Positions 26,262 through 34,533 of a DNA stretch of 64,000 nt are shown here, in pieces. The translations under genes and the position numbers were made by a program. The DNA comes from Desulfoluna butyratoxydans (GTDB lineage: Bacteria > Desulfobacterota > Desulfobacteria > Desulfobacterales > Desulfolunaceae): NCBI RefSeq assembly GCF_900699765.1, contig NZ_CAADHO010000004.1, positions 1 to 64,000 on the forward strand. The letters are read 5' to 3'. Positions within the stretch are counted from its first letter, which is position 1. Every line of letters starts with the position of its first letter. The notes under the pieces are model-generated. The model had not been told where the DNA came from. It saw nothing but the letters and a program-made list of their open reading frames with translations, and made no database searches.

Positions 26262-26290
26262 TTGACATTCCCAAAAGAGGAACTTATGGT
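26262..26290 (+). promoter_or_regulatory. Sigma-70-like promoter of a miniature transcription unit
   Basis: TTGACA (26262-26267), spacer of exactly 17 bases, TATGGT (26285-26290). The same -10 hexamer with the same spacing occurs before the glycine betaine operon at 50.7 kb. Transcription would begin near 26297 and run toward the small gene at 26391. Confidence 0.55.
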
Positions 26291-26390
26291 GATCGGTAAT
26301 AACTAGTTATTGCATGTGTGTGGAGCGACCCGACAGGATGTTGGCCCATCCTGCCAGGCCTAACCAGAACAACCTTATACGGAGGTCGTC

Positions 26391-26525
26391 ATGGCTAAGC
26401 GGTTTTTTACACCACCCCCCAATCCATTTCAAGTCGTATTTTACTTACCCCATTCCACGTTAACCCCTTTCAACACACCGTGTTGCCGCGCTTTGTGGCC
26501 CGTGGGTGCGCCTGTGCCTGACTAA
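26391..26525 (+). CDS. Possible 44-aa Pro/Phe-rich peptide
   Basis: A strong GGAGGT site (26381-26386) precedes ATG 26391 by four bases. The 44-codon frame starts MAKRFFTPPPNPFQVV and is rich in Pro, Phe, Leu and contains a Cys pair (PCCRALW). It has no homologue that I recognise. A promoter with consensus spacing lies upstream and a hairpin with T-run downstream, so promoter, ribosome-binding site, frame and terminator make a complete unit of about 290 nt. It could also be a small regulatory RNA with a fortuitous frame. Confidence 0.4.
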   Translation: MAKRFFTPPPNPFQVVFYLPHSTLTPFNTPCCRALWPVGAPVPD

Positions 26526-26566
26526 CAGGCGGGAAGACGCATCTTCGGAATTCGGTGCCATGTCTC

Positions 26567-26590
26567 AAAGCCCTGTCGTCAGGGTTTTTC
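26567..26590 (+). terminator. Intrinsic terminator of the miniature unit
   Basis: AAAGCCCTG (26567-26575) with CAGGGTTTTTC after a TCGT loop: five strong pairs extended by A-T pairs, then a T-run. It lies 42 bases after the stop codon of the 44-codon frame. Confidence 0.6.
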
Positions 26591-26908
26591 CTCTCCTGAT
26601 CTCACCGAAGGTGCGTTTGCCTCTCGCCGATATGCCGGGGCTGTCTCATTTCCCTTGAGCCGTGTCATACGCACAGAAAAATCGCCGGATTTGCTTATGT
26701 GATTTTTTGGGCGATGGATCGTGGGCGCTACGCCACGGGTGTCCCCATGGCCACGGATCCGTAAAGACGGCGAAAGGATGCGCGTTGCCCGGGCATTTAG
26801 CAGAAAAACGGCACGGCGGTGGTGCGTTTGCTCCTGCAGGATGAGCGCCTTCAGCCGTTGTTGTGTGCCGCTTCCGTCACACCGCACTCACAAAAAAGGA
26901 GGGTCGCC
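26591..26908. other. Gene-free stretch
   Basis: Open frames on both strands lack ribosome-binding sites and recognisable domains. I looked for c-di-GMP, SAM, cobalamin and glycine riboswitch cores and found none. Confidence 0.35.
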
Positions 26909-27205
26909 ATGACCTTGCCCGAGATCCAACCCATCCCCGGAATGTTTTCCGGTTCCGACGTATCCGAGCTTTGCGACGCCATCAAGGATGTCCACCGTCT
27001 GCTGGTCTCCGTGGGCGGGTTTTACTCCGAACTTGACGGGGCCGAAGATCCCGGCGGCAACGGCCTGCAGATCGATTTCAAGAAGTGGGGCATCCGGACC
27101 ATCACCGAAGACCTTCTCTCCCGGCAGTTTGGGATGATCGACCGGATTGTCTCATTTTACAGGGAGGAACAGGAGAGGATGAAGACATCCGCCCGGCGGG
27201 CATAG
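26909..27205 (+). CDS. Hypothetical protein (98 aa)
   Basis: A 98-residue soluble protein, acidic in the first half (GSDVSELCDAIKDVHRLL, YSELDGAEDPGGNGLQIDF) and with a charged helical C-terminus (QFGMIDRIVSFYREEQERM). AAAAAAGGAGGG lies ideally before ATG 26909, which supports real expression. I recognise no family. It is convergent with the pilus-type ATPase gene, whose stop is at 27237 on the other strand, and so is not part of that operon. Confidence 0.65.
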   Translation: MTLPEIQPIPGMFSGSDVSELCDAIKDVHRLLVSVGGFYSELDGAEDPGGNGLQIDFKKWGIRTITEDLLSRQFGMIDRIVSFYREEQERMKTSARRA

Positions 27206-27236
27206 TCCTCATGAATTGATTCCGTTGGAGGAGGTC

Positions 27237-29633
27237 CTACTCAATGCAGACGCTTGTGACCTCTGAAAGGGTGGTTCTACCGACCAGTACTTTTCGTATA
27301 CCGTCCATTTTAAGGGTTCGCGTTCCCTCGGAAATGGCTTTCTCCTTTATTATCTCGGCACTGCTTTGGGTGTGGATCAATGCTTTGATGGCGGGTGTGG
27401 CAACAAGGAGTTCGTGGATACCCGTCCTGCCCCGGAATCCGTTGCCGTTGCATCGGGTGCAGCCCGTGGGTTTGTAGAGGGTTATCTCAGCGCCCTCTGC
27501 CAGGCCTGCCTCGTCTGCGTGTGCTTTGCCGTACGCTTCCCTGAGGGTTGCGACCTCCTCGGGACCCGCTGTGTAGGCCTCCTTGCAATCGTCGCAGAGA
27601 AGGCGTACGAGGCGTTGTGCCAAGACCCCGATGAGGCTGTCGGCCACATTCAGAGCGCCGATGCCCATTTCCGTCAGGCGGGTGATGGTTTCAGCCGCTG
27701 AGTTGGTGTGCAGAGTGCTCATGACCAGGTGACCGGTGAGGGAGGCTTCCACGGCTATTTTCGCGGTTTCCAGGTCCCGCATTTCTCCGATCATGATGAT
27801 ATCCGGGTCGGCGCGAAGCAGAGAGCGCATGGCCCGCGCAAAATCCAGGGGGTCTTGCTTTATGCTGCGGTTTACCTGCACCTGGCGCAGGCCCTTTTGG
27901 GTTATCTCCACGGGGTCTTCAACGGTCCAGATTTTCTTTTCCGGGGCATTTAAAAGATGGATCAGGGCGTGGAGGGTTGTGGTTTTCCCGGAGCCCGTAG
28001 GGCCCACGGCCAGAAAAATGCCGTAGGGCCTTGCAATGATTTTTTGCAACTCAGTCCGGTTGGCCTCCGAAAAATCGAGATCATCCAGGGACAAAAATCC
28101 ACCGCCGGAGAGCAGCCGGAGGACGGCGTCTTCCTTACCCCCCACCGTGGGGGTAACCTCCACGCGCAATTCAATGGTTTCCTGCCCGCTTTTCAGGCGG
28201 ATTTTTCCGGACTGGGGAAGCCGGTGTTCATCGAGCTTCAGGCCTGCCAGCAGCTTGATCCGGTTGAGAACGGACTGGGACAGGGTGGGGACAATATCGG
28301 TGTAGGGAAAGCATGCCCCATCGGCCCTGAACCGGATCAGGGTGTTCTCTTTGCCGATTCCCGGCTCAATGTGGATATCCGAGACCGATTTTTCGCAGGC
28401 ATCCAGGATCATTTTGTTCACCACCTGGATGACCAGGGGGGCATTCTCGTTGAGGATATCCTCAAACTCATCTCCCGGCCCCTCGACCTGTGGCTCTTCG
28501 GAAGAGATTAACGGAGGGGAGGCCCCGTCTTCGCGAGGTTCCCACAGGCCCTGTAACCGGTCGATGAAGTGAAGGATATCCCGCCTGAACCCCACGTACA
28601 ATTTGAGCTCTCTGGCCAGCATCGTTGTCTTGATCTCATTGATGACGTGGTAGTTCAGTGGATCGTCGATGAGGATGGAGAGGGTTTCTCCGTCCATGGA
28701 AATGGGGAGGGCAAAGTTGGTGCGAAAATAGACAGGGTTGAACCCTGTCAGAAGCTTGGGGGACAGAACCCGTGTGTCGGTATAGGGCAGGAAATCGGTG
28801 AGGTAATACCGTGAAAGGGCTGCGGCCATTTTATTTTCCGGCACGTTGAAGGACTCCAGGAGGACGCTCACTACATCTCCCTTCAGGGGATCGCCTTCCT
28901 GTTCTCGCGCTGCGCGGGTCGCCTGGTTCAGCTCATCCTTGCTGATCACATCTTTTTCAATGAGCAGATCGAATTTTCCGGTGGGGCGCTTCAGCGTGCC
29001 GTGATGAAAAAGGGCCGCAGCTACGATTTTTCCAAGATGGCTCAGGAAGTGCGCGACCTTGGTGGACCGGAAGGCTCCGTCCCTGGTGTTAATGAGCTGA
29101 ATGATGCCGATGAGCTCCTTTTTTTTGAGTAAGAGAGGGACCGAGAGAATGGAGCGGACCTCAACCCCTGTTTTCTCCTCATAACGGGCATCGTAGGACA
29201 TGCCGGGGTAGTGTGAAAGTTCAAGGGGATCCCTCACATCGCTGACGCTTACCACCTGTTTGCTCAGTGCCGTGTAACCGGCCAGGGTGTCTTTGGATAC
29301 GGGAAATCTCAGCCCTGTGTAGACATCGTGGAACTTGAACTTTGTGTGGAGCTCGTTGGTTTTTGGGTTGTAAGCAAAGAGGCGAACCTTTTCGGCCTTG
29401 AACAGGGTGGTGATCTTTTCCGCCAGCTCGGTGAGGAGGTGGTCGATATCCGTGGCCTGGCTCAGTGAGAATGCCAGTTCCAGAATGTCATCGGCTTCCG
29501 GGTGGTTGATGGAGATCATGGGGGCCTGTCTTTTCCTGCTTGGCAAGCGGGTTTCGTGGGCATGTAAATAAAACGGGGTCGCCATGTGTACCGAAGATCG
29601 GGTATGCTGGTCCGACGAGCCCGCAGTATCCAT
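27237..29633 (-). CDS. GAF-domain type IV pilus/type II secretion assembly ATPase (PilB/GspE-like)
   Basis: The 798-residue protein starts with a GAF domain (about 45-215; KAEKVRLFAYNPKTNELHTK, VRSILSVPLLLKKKELIGIIQL), then a GspE N-terminal/MshEN-like region (about 220-370) and the secretion ATPase core: Walker A GPTGSGKTTTLHAL near residue 545, Asp/His boxes, Walker B-like DPDIIMIGEMRDLETA and a zinc-binding Cys tetrad (LLCDDC, CTRCNGNGF). It should power polymerisation of the pilin encoded two genes upstream. The start is uncertain: 29633 couples tightly to the preceding gene, but Met at 29519 immediately before the GAF domain is also possible. Confidence 0.9.
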   Translation of the reverse strand: MDTAGSSDQHTRSSVHMATPFYLHAHETRLPSRKRQAPMISINHPEADDILELAFSLSQATDIDHLLTELAEKITTLFKAEKVRLFAYNPKTNELHTKFKFHDVYTGLRFPVSKDTLAGYTALSKQVVSVSDVRDPLELSHYPGMSYDARYEEKTGVEVRSILSVPLLLKKKELIGIIQLINTRDGAFRSTKVAHFLSHLGKIVAAALFHHGTLKRPTGKFDLLIEKDVISKDELNQATRAAREQEGDPLKGDVVSVLLESFNVPENKMAAALSRYYLTDFLPYTDTRVLSPKLLTGFNPVYFRTNFALPISMDGETLSILIDDPLNYHVINEIKTTMLARELKLYVGFRRDILHFIDRLQGLWEPREDGASPPLISSEEPQVEGPGDEFEDILNENAPLVIQVVNKMILDACEKSVSDIHIEPGIGKENTLIRFRADGACFPYTDIVPTLSQSVLNRIKLLAGLKLDEHRLPQSGKIRLKSGQETIELRVEVTPTVGGKEDAVLRLLSGGGFLSLDDLDFSEANRTELQKIIARPYGIFLAVGPTGSGKTTTLHALIHLLNAPEKKIWTVEDPVEITQKGLRQVQVNRSIKQDPLDFARAMRSLLRADPDIIMIGEMRDLETAKIAVEASLTGHLVMSTLHTNSAAETITRLTEMGIGALNVADSLIGVLAQRLVRLLCDDCKEAYTAGPEEVATLREAYGKAHADEAGLAEGAEITLYKPTGCTRCNGNGFRGRTGIHELLVATPAIKALIHTQSSAEIIKEKAISEGTRTLKMDGIRKVLVGRTTLSEVTSVCIE

Positions 29634-29641
29634 GCAGAGCG

Positions 29642-30127
29642 TTAGTCCAGAAGAGCGCTTTTGAGAAAGGTGGCTTTGTCTTCCCCCTCCATGTAACGCA
29701 GGGTTTTTCCGTTGACGGTTATGGCAAGCGTATACAGGTTTCCTTCAGACCCGTATTCGATGAAGTCCTTTGAATCCATTGCGTTGGGCAGTTCCGGGGG
29801 GAGGCTCTCGCCCTGGTTGCGCAACGAGTCCAGATAATCGGCTGCGGAGATGATCTCCAGCCGGGTGGCGTGTTCGACCTGTCTGGCATCGGGGTGGTGG
29901 AAGGGTTGGAACATCTGGTCGTAATGCAGGACAAAGGACGCGATGAAGACGACGGCGGACACCGTCAGGGCCCACAGGGGCAGGCCCGTTCGTCTTGGGC
30001 CCTGTTCGTAAGCGGGCTTTATCTGGTGTGTCTTCATCACCTGCTCCTGGGCGGCTTCCACAAGGCTGTCAATGGAATTTTCTTCCATAGGCTTGGCCTT
30101 TTGGGTGTCTTTTTTCATGTCGGCCAT
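29642..30127 (-). CDS. Membrane-anchored protein of the pilin operon
   Basis: The 161-residue protein has a cytoplasmic N-terminal part (1-48), one transmembrane helix (about 50-68, LPLWALTVSAVVFIASFVL) and an extracytoplasmic domain (70-161). I recognise no family. It lies 16 bp after the prepilin gene and ends only nine bases before the ATPase start, so it is an integral part of the operon. Its topology resembles that of PilN/PilO- or GspL/M-like assembly proteins, but no sequence motif supports that. Confidence 0.7.
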   Translation of the reverse strand: MADMKKDTQKAKPMEENSIDSLVEAAQEQVMKTHQIKPAYEQGPRRTGLPLWALTVSAVVFIASFVLHYDQMFQPFHHPDARQVEHATRLEIISAADYLDSLRNQGESLPPELPNAMDSKDFIEYGSEGNLYTLAITVNGKTLRYMEGEDKATFLKSALLD

Positions 30128-30143
30128 GGTGTCTCCTCTTCGG

Positions 30144-30641
30144 TTACATAAGTTTTATCCGTGCCCAGCTGTGGCCCATGTAGAAGACAAATTTATCTTG
30201 CCCCACAATGTGCTGGAGAGCTATCAGGAGGTCGTCGGCCTTGCCCCATTCGTGGGACCCTATGATCAGGTAGGGCTCGTTTTTTTCGTACAGACCGCGT
30301 TGCCATCGCCAGACCGATGGGACAGCCGTTGAGAGCTCCAGTTGAATGGTTTCGGGGCCATTGAATATCTCGTCTGTCAGAAGGCTGTTGAGGGCGTTGG
30401 GGACCTTACCGGACACAGCCTTTTCAAAGTTCGGGTATGCGTCGTTTTCAGCATAGCTGACCGCAAGGGCTGTTTTGATCATTTCCATTTTTCCCACCAG
30501 CTCAACAGCCCGGGCCTTGAGTACGTACTGGCGGTAGTTCGGCATGGCGACTGTGGCCAGGATGCCGATGATGGCAACGACCGTCATCAGTTCAATGAGC
30601 GTGAATCCGCTCTGACCTGCTTTGTGGGGCGTCGTTTTCAT
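30144..30641 (-). CDS. Type IV prepilin-like protein
   Basis: The 165-residue protein carries a class-a type IV prepilin leader: 12 residues ending in Gly12, then FTLIELMTVVAIIGILATVA with Glu at +5 and N-terminal Phe for methylation. The rest (about 45-165) is a globular pilin domain. It is the first gene of a minus-strand operon with a membrane protein and a GAF-PilB ATPase. A prepilin peptidase, a PilC-type platform protein and a secretin are missing in the window, so these must be shared from elsewhere. Confidence 0.92.
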   Translation of the reverse strand: MKTTPHKAGQSGFTLIELMTVVAIIGILATVAMPNYRQYVLKARAVELVGKMEMIKTALAVSYAENDAYPNFEKAVSGKVPNALNSLLTDEIFNGPETIQLELSTAVPSVWRWQRGLYEKNEPYLIIGSHEWGKADDLLIALQHIVGQDKFVFYMGHSWARIKLM

Positions 30642-30883
30642 GGTTCCTCCCGTGGGGTAACACTGGGTAAATGGTGTGTCCGGGATCGTATGGCGATGAG
30701 GGGGCTGCGTGGCTCTGTGGCTGTGGAGGGTCCCGTGACAAGGAGTTGGCTTCGAGGCGTTTAACGGCCTTGCGGCGTTGTTGATATATGGGGAAAAGTT
30801 TCGTTTTAGGATATGGTTTTTTGGCGTTTCAATGTCTTGAATTTATTTATTTTATAATGTTGCTACGGCAATCGCAATCATAA
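30642..30883. other. AT-rich intergenic stretch upstream of the pilin operon
   Basis: This is the expected minus-strand promoter area of the prepilin gene. I see no confident -35/-10 pair or repeat. Confidence 0.3.
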
Positions 30884-31093
30884 TGTCCGACGCTGTGGGG
30901 TTCACCGGTAAACGGGAGGCCTTCTGGGGGCGGGCACACTGCCATACGCTTTGACCGGGAGATCGTGGATCTTCTGCTCAGGCTGGCGTGGTGGGACCTT
31001 GGCGAAGAGACCCTGAAGCCCATGATCCCCATACTCATGGGGGGAAACAGGGCAGCCCTTGAAAGGCTTGTGGCCCAGATGGCCTGTCCATGA
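30884..31093 (+). pseudogene. C-terminal fragment of a CatB/XAT-type acetyltransferase
   Basis: From 30884 a frame without start codon reads CPTLWGSPVNGRPSG, then AIRFDREIVDLLLRLAWWDL, then GEETLKPMIPILMGGNRAAL and a stop at 31091-31093. The RFD-E-I--LL-L-WWD signature with a following K-x-x-I-P-x-L element is the C-terminal helix pair of hexapeptide xenobiotic (chloramphenicol-type) acetyltransferases. The hexapeptide repeats that should precede it are absent; the DNA upstream is AT-rich and non-coding. It is a truncated relic. Confidence 0.7.
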
Positions 31094-31146
31094 GCGGCGG
31101 GGCGGGATGCAGGGTGGGAAAAAACTGAGACCAGGCGGAAACATTC

Positions 31147-31686
31147 ATGACAGAAATCGTGCCCTATTCAGAGATGTACCTTTCCGGGATCGTGGAGATG
31201 ATCCTGTCCATTCAACGCGAGGAATTCCAGATCGATATTACCCTTGCCGATCAACCCGATCTGCTGGAGATCCCGTCCTTTTATCAACAAGGAAACGGCA
31301 ACTTCTGGGTGGCCGTAAGCGAAGAAGAGGTTGTGGGCACCGTGTCGCTGCTGGATATCGGCGGCGGGAAAGCGGCCTTGCGAAAAATGTTCGTCAGGAA
31401 AGCCTTCCGGGGGGCGACGCACGGGGTGGCGGAACGCCTGCTCACAACCCTTCTGGCATGGGGGGCCTCAACGGGAATCGACGGTATCTACCTTGGGACC
31501 ACGTCGGCATTTAAGGCAGCCCATCGGTTTTACGAAAAAAACGGGTTTCTTGAAATCCCGGCATCTGCGCTGCCCCCTTCGTTCCCGAAGATGGCCGTGG
31601 ACACGAAATTCTACACACAGACGATTGCTGCGGAAGCTGCCGTAACACCAATTGGGGGAGACCAAAGACAGTTATGGACGCACTGA
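31147..31686 (+). CDS. GNAT-family N-acetyltransferase
   Basis: The 179-residue protein has the GNAT elements NFWVAVSEEEVVGTVSLLDIGGG (strand pair beta2-3), LRKMFVRKAFRGATHGVAERLL (acetyl-CoA pyrophosphate loop, somewhat altered: R-x-x-T-H-G) and GIYLGTTSAFKAAHRFYEKNGF (the Tyr/Asn region at the end). The substrate is unknown. Its last 13 bases overlap the start of the HD-domain gene in another frame, which implies translational coupling. The C-terminal ~20 residues beyond the usual fold end are read across that overlap. Confidence 0.86.
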   Translation: MTEIVPYSEMYLSGIVEMILSIQREEFQIDITLADQPDLLEIPSFYQQGNGNFWVAVSEEEVVGTVSLLDIGGGKAALRKMFVRKAFRGATHGVAERLLTTLLAWGASTGIDGIYLGTTSAFKAAHRFYEKNGFLEIPASALPPSFPKMAVDTKFYTQTIAAEAAVTPIGGDQRQLWTH

Positions 31687-32246
31687 CCGATTTTTTGCTG
31701 GAACTCGATGCCCTGAAGCTCGTAAACCGAAGAACCTACATTGCCGGCGGCAAGCGCCTTGAAAATTCTGCGGAGCACTCCTGGCACCTGGCCATGGCCT
31801 GCTGGCTGATGGCCAATCATCTGAAGCGAGACGTCTCCATGGAAAAACTCATCAAGCTTGCCCTCGTCCATGACCTGGGGGAGATTGACCCCGGGGATAC
31901 CTTTCTCTACGACAGCGCGCGAAATGCAGCGCCGGACCTGGAGAGGAAATGCGTGGCAAGGCTTGCGGCCCATGGCGGAAACACCATCAGCGATCTTGCC
32001 GAGCTGTGGGACGAGCAGGAACTCGGGAACTCCAGGGAAGCCGCCTTGTTGAAGGTGGTGGACCGGTTGCTCCCTTTTCTGCATAACCTGGCAAGCCATG
32101 GACAGGCATGGAAGGACCACGGGATCACAAAAAGCCAGGTTATGGAAGCCCATGCCTTCATAAAAGACGTAGAACCGGATATCTACGCCTGGTTTCTCCA
32201 GAATCTGGAAACCGCCGTCAATAATGGCTGGTTGCTGAAAAACTAA
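31674..32246 (+). CDS. HD-domain nucleotidase-like protein (YfbR/HDDC2 type)
   Basis: The 190-residue protein has the metal-dependent HD motif pattern: RLENSAEHSWHLAMACW gives the first His, IKLALVHDLGEIDPGD the HD pair followed by the E-D signature, and LLKVVDRLLPFLHNL the distal Asp. This layout matches HD_3 proteins such as 5'-deoxynucleotidase YfbR and HDDC2. It likely hydrolyses a deoxyribonucleoside 5'-monophosphate in the cytoplasm. The gene starts within the end of the GNAT gene. Confidence 0.88.
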   Translation: MDALTDFLLELDALKLVNRRTYIAGGKRLENSAEHSWHLAMACWLMANHLKRDVSMEKLIKLALVHDLGEIDPGDTFLYDSARNAAPDLERKCVARLAAHGGNTISDLAELWDEQELGNSREAALLKVVDRLLPFLHNLASHGQAWKDHGITKSQVMEAHAFIKDVEPDIYAWFLQNLETAVNNGWLLKN

Positions 32247-32407
32247 CCTCGGATCCCGGTGGGGCGTTCAATGCGGTTGGATTTTGAACGCTGTTTTTTA
32301 TTGCTTAAGTTTTTTGGATTGAGTAAAAAAGGCGATTCAATCATGCCCTTGTCTGGAAGGGTTGATCCTCCTTTATTACGTATGGAAACCTCAAAGGCGT
32401 TTTGGTT

Positions 32408-33046
32408 ATGTCCTCTCCCCGGAATTCGAAACAGTTCACGGAGCCCTGGTACACCGCTTACTACTTTCTTCAACAGGATATCGACATCCGGTGCCCGGAA
32501 TGCGACGGGCACGCCATCTCCAGAGGCAAATCCGAGTATTTGCTCCCCTGGTGCCCCACAGGCACGCGGGTGGTCTGCACCCGGTGTTCGTACACCAGGA
32601 CGTGTGAGAATTTTTCCTGGTCGGGGCCCGTCAAAGGCTTCGGCCGTCGTCCCTGCAGCGCGTGCGGTCACAAGTGGGTGAACGCTCGGGTGAATTGTGA
32701 ATCGACCCCGCAAAGGCCCTTCAACACGGTTGAGGCTCCCTGCCCGGAGTGTGGTGCCGTCAATGTTGTGGACATCTCGTGGTCCATTGATTTTTTCAGC
32801 GGCAGACCCCTTGACCCGTATAACGGGGAGCGGCTCTGGTATGTTGATGACGTCAGGGGCAATGAGATATGGGCATACAATACGGCGCATCTGACGTATC
32901 TCAGAGAGTATATCTCTTCTTCCCTGAGGGAACGGGGAGATCATGCCGGAAAATACTCCATCATCACGAATCTCCCCGCGTGGATGAAGAGTAAAAAGAA
33001 CCGGGACGATGTGATAAAAACGCTGGACAGATTGATGAAGATGTAG
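32408..33046 (+). CDS. Protein with four CxxC knuckles (zinc-ribbon), function unknown
   Basis: The 212-residue protein has four Cys pairs: IRCPECDGHA, VVCTRCSYTR, RPCSACGHKW and APCPECGAVN, consistent with two zinc ribbons in the first 120 residues. The C-terminal half (LWYVDDVRGNEIWAYNTAHL, YLREYISSSLRERGDHAG, DDVIKTLDRLMKM) is mixed alpha/beta and resembles a domain seen next to zinc ribbons in other bacterial proteins, but I cannot name it. The start is ATG 32408; a TTG codon lies two codons before. A binding role for nucleic acid or protein is only a guess. Confidence 0.7.
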   Translation: MSSPRNSKQFTEPWYTAYYFLQQDIDIRCPECDGHAISRGKSEYLLPWCPTGTRVVCTRCSYTRTCENFSWSGPVKGFGRRPCSACGHKWVNARVNCESTPQRPFNTVEAPCPECGAVNVVDISWSIDFFSGRPLDPYNGERLWYVDDVRGNEIWAYNTAHLTYLREYISSSLRERGDHAGKYSIITNLPAWMKSKKNRDDVIKTLDRLMKM

Positions 33047-33132
33047 AGACAGGCACTTATGCATCTCTTTAGCTCAAAATTGTCTCCGGCGGATCGTGGG
33101 TCAAACGGTATCCACTGGTAGTAAAATGACCC

Positions 33133-33161
33133 TTGCGTTGCCGGGACGAAATGGGTAGTAT
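33133..33161 (+). promoter_or_regulatory. Sigma-70-like promoter of the M48/DUF4157 cluster
   Basis: TTGCGT (33133-33138), 17-base spacer, TAGTAT (33156-33161). It precedes the leader peptide and membrane protein genes by about 75 bases. Confidence 0.45.
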
Positions 33162-33234
33162 AGCGACGTTTTGTTGAACATTGTTTTGCGAGTGCGAACA
33201 GGGTATCTGTATTCGTCTTTCCAAGGAGCGTACG

Positions 33235-33273
33235 ATGGAACCGGTTTTTCTCAATGAGTGCGGCACCCCATGA
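33235..33273 (+). CDS. Putative 12-aa leader peptide (MEPVFLNECGTP)
   Basis: AAGGAG (33223-33228) is placed ideally before ATG 33235. The frame of 12 codons ends in TGA that overlaps the ATG of the following membrane-protein gene (ATGA at 33270-33273). The arrangement is the standard one for a translationally coupled leader. The membrane-protein ATG itself has no ribosome-binding site of its own apart from this. No repeated codon for amino-acid attenuation is seen. Confidence 0.45.
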   Translation: MEPVFLNECGTP

Positions 33274-34445
33274 TCGGCAGGTTTGCTGAAAGCAGGACCC
33301 GTGTCCTGCTCCTTGCGCTGATGGGGTACTCGCTGGCCATGCTCCCGCTCTCTCTTTGGTTCGGCCTGGGCACGGGGGATATCTACAAGGGCTACCTTCA
33401 AAAGCCCAACTGGTTTCTCTTTCCCCTGTTCTGGCTTCCTGTCGTGTACCTGTACCGGTCGACCTGGGATCAGTTCATCGCGTCATGGAAAGACCTGTTT
33501 GCCAACGGGTGTGTCGTGAACAGCGGCGATGGCGGGGCGCCCGCGTGCAGGGACGCCTTTGTAAATCATATCGACCGCTACCGGAAATATATCCTCATTC
33601 TCTCCTTCCTGCTGGCCGTGGTTATCATGGCCCTGGACACGGCAGAGCTGGCGGGGCTCTATCTTGATCCGCCAGACCATGTGTACCAGCTGAAAGGGAA
33701 AGAGGGCAGCGGCCAGTCCACAGACGCCTGGTTTCTGGCCGAACCACAGGGCTGGCGCGAGGTATCGGGCAGGACAATCCCCCTGCCGGAGGTAACCCGC
33801 AGGGTTGAGGACGCCTCCTGGACGGAGGCCTGGTTGTTCAGACGCCATCCGGGAGAAAAGGGCCCGGGCAAGTGGCGCAACCTGATTTTTGTGTGCCTGG
33901 CCTATGCCCAGCAATACATCATGATTGTCGTGGGGGTGGCGTCTCTGTTTCATATATGGGCCCATCTGGCCATGTTTGTGTGGTTCGACAACATGGCATT
34001 TGCCCGGCGGCACGGGGTCGTTCTCAGGCTCGATCCCTACTCATCCATCCGTGAGTTCGGTCTGGAACGCTGGAACCAGGCGTTGAACATGATCTACTGG
34101 GCCCTGTCCCCCGCCCTGGTCATTCCCATTGTCTCCAAGGCTTCCCAGAGTGCAAGCGGAGCCTCGGACATGGGTCAGAAGATGATCCAATGGCTTGTGC
34201 CGCTTTTGTTTCTTTCGCCCATGCTCTTTACCATCATCGCCAGGCAGAAAAAGGTCATGGCGCTCTGGTCTGTGATCCGTCAGGAAGAGGACAGGGACAA
34301 AATCGAGGCGTACCACAAGCAGCTGCTTTGGCCTTTGGACAGGAACTGGGCGTCCAAGCTCGGTATCATTATCGCGTTTTCCCTGCTGGTCTTTCTGGTG
34401 GGAGACATGTTGACGGAGATCGGTGTCGACAAACTCATCAAGTAG
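33270..34445 (+). CDS. Hypothetical integral membrane protein (391 aa)
   Basis: The protein has about seven hydrophobic segments: 14-34, 52-70, 112-134 (LILSFLLAVVIMALDTAELA), 205-235, 265-290, 305-325 (LVPLLFLSPMLFTIIARQ) and 365-385. Between segments 3 and 4 is a soluble loop of some 75 residues. I recognise no family. An alternative start is GTG 33258. It is preceded by a coupled 12-codon leader and followed by the M48 peptidase gene 88 bp downstream, so the two membrane proteins are likely expressed together with the DUF4157 protein. Confidence 0.7.
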   Translation: MIGRFAESRTRVLLLALMGYSLAMLPLSLWFGLGTGDIYKGYLQKPNWFLFPLFWLPVVYLYRSTWDQFIASWKDLFANGCVVNSGDGGAPACRDAFVNHIDRYRKYILILSFLLAVVIMALDTAELAGLYLDPPDHVYQLKGKEGSGQSTDAWFLAEPQGWREVSGRTIPLPEVTRRVEDASWTEAWLFRRHPGEKGPGKWRNLIFVCLAYAQQYIMIVVGVASLFHIWAHLAMFVWFDNMAFARRHGVVLRLDPYSSIREFGLERWNQALNMIYWALSPALVIPIVSKASQSASGASDMGQKMIQWLVPLLFLSPMLFTIIARQKKVMALWSVIRQEEDRDKIEAYHKQLLWPLDRNWASKLGIIIAFSLLVFLVGDMLTEIGVDKLIK

Positions 34446-34533
34446 CCATAGCCCGGATCGACCCGCTCCCATCCGCTGAATTCGTGTTTTCATTTGAGTC
34501 TGTATCTTGTTACCGCTGAGCAAAGGAGATGGT

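Noticed and set aside
26591..26908. Possible riboswitch upstream of the 98-aa gene
   Set aside because: Checked by eye for c-di-GMP, SAM, cobalamin and glycine cores; no conserved core was found on either strand.
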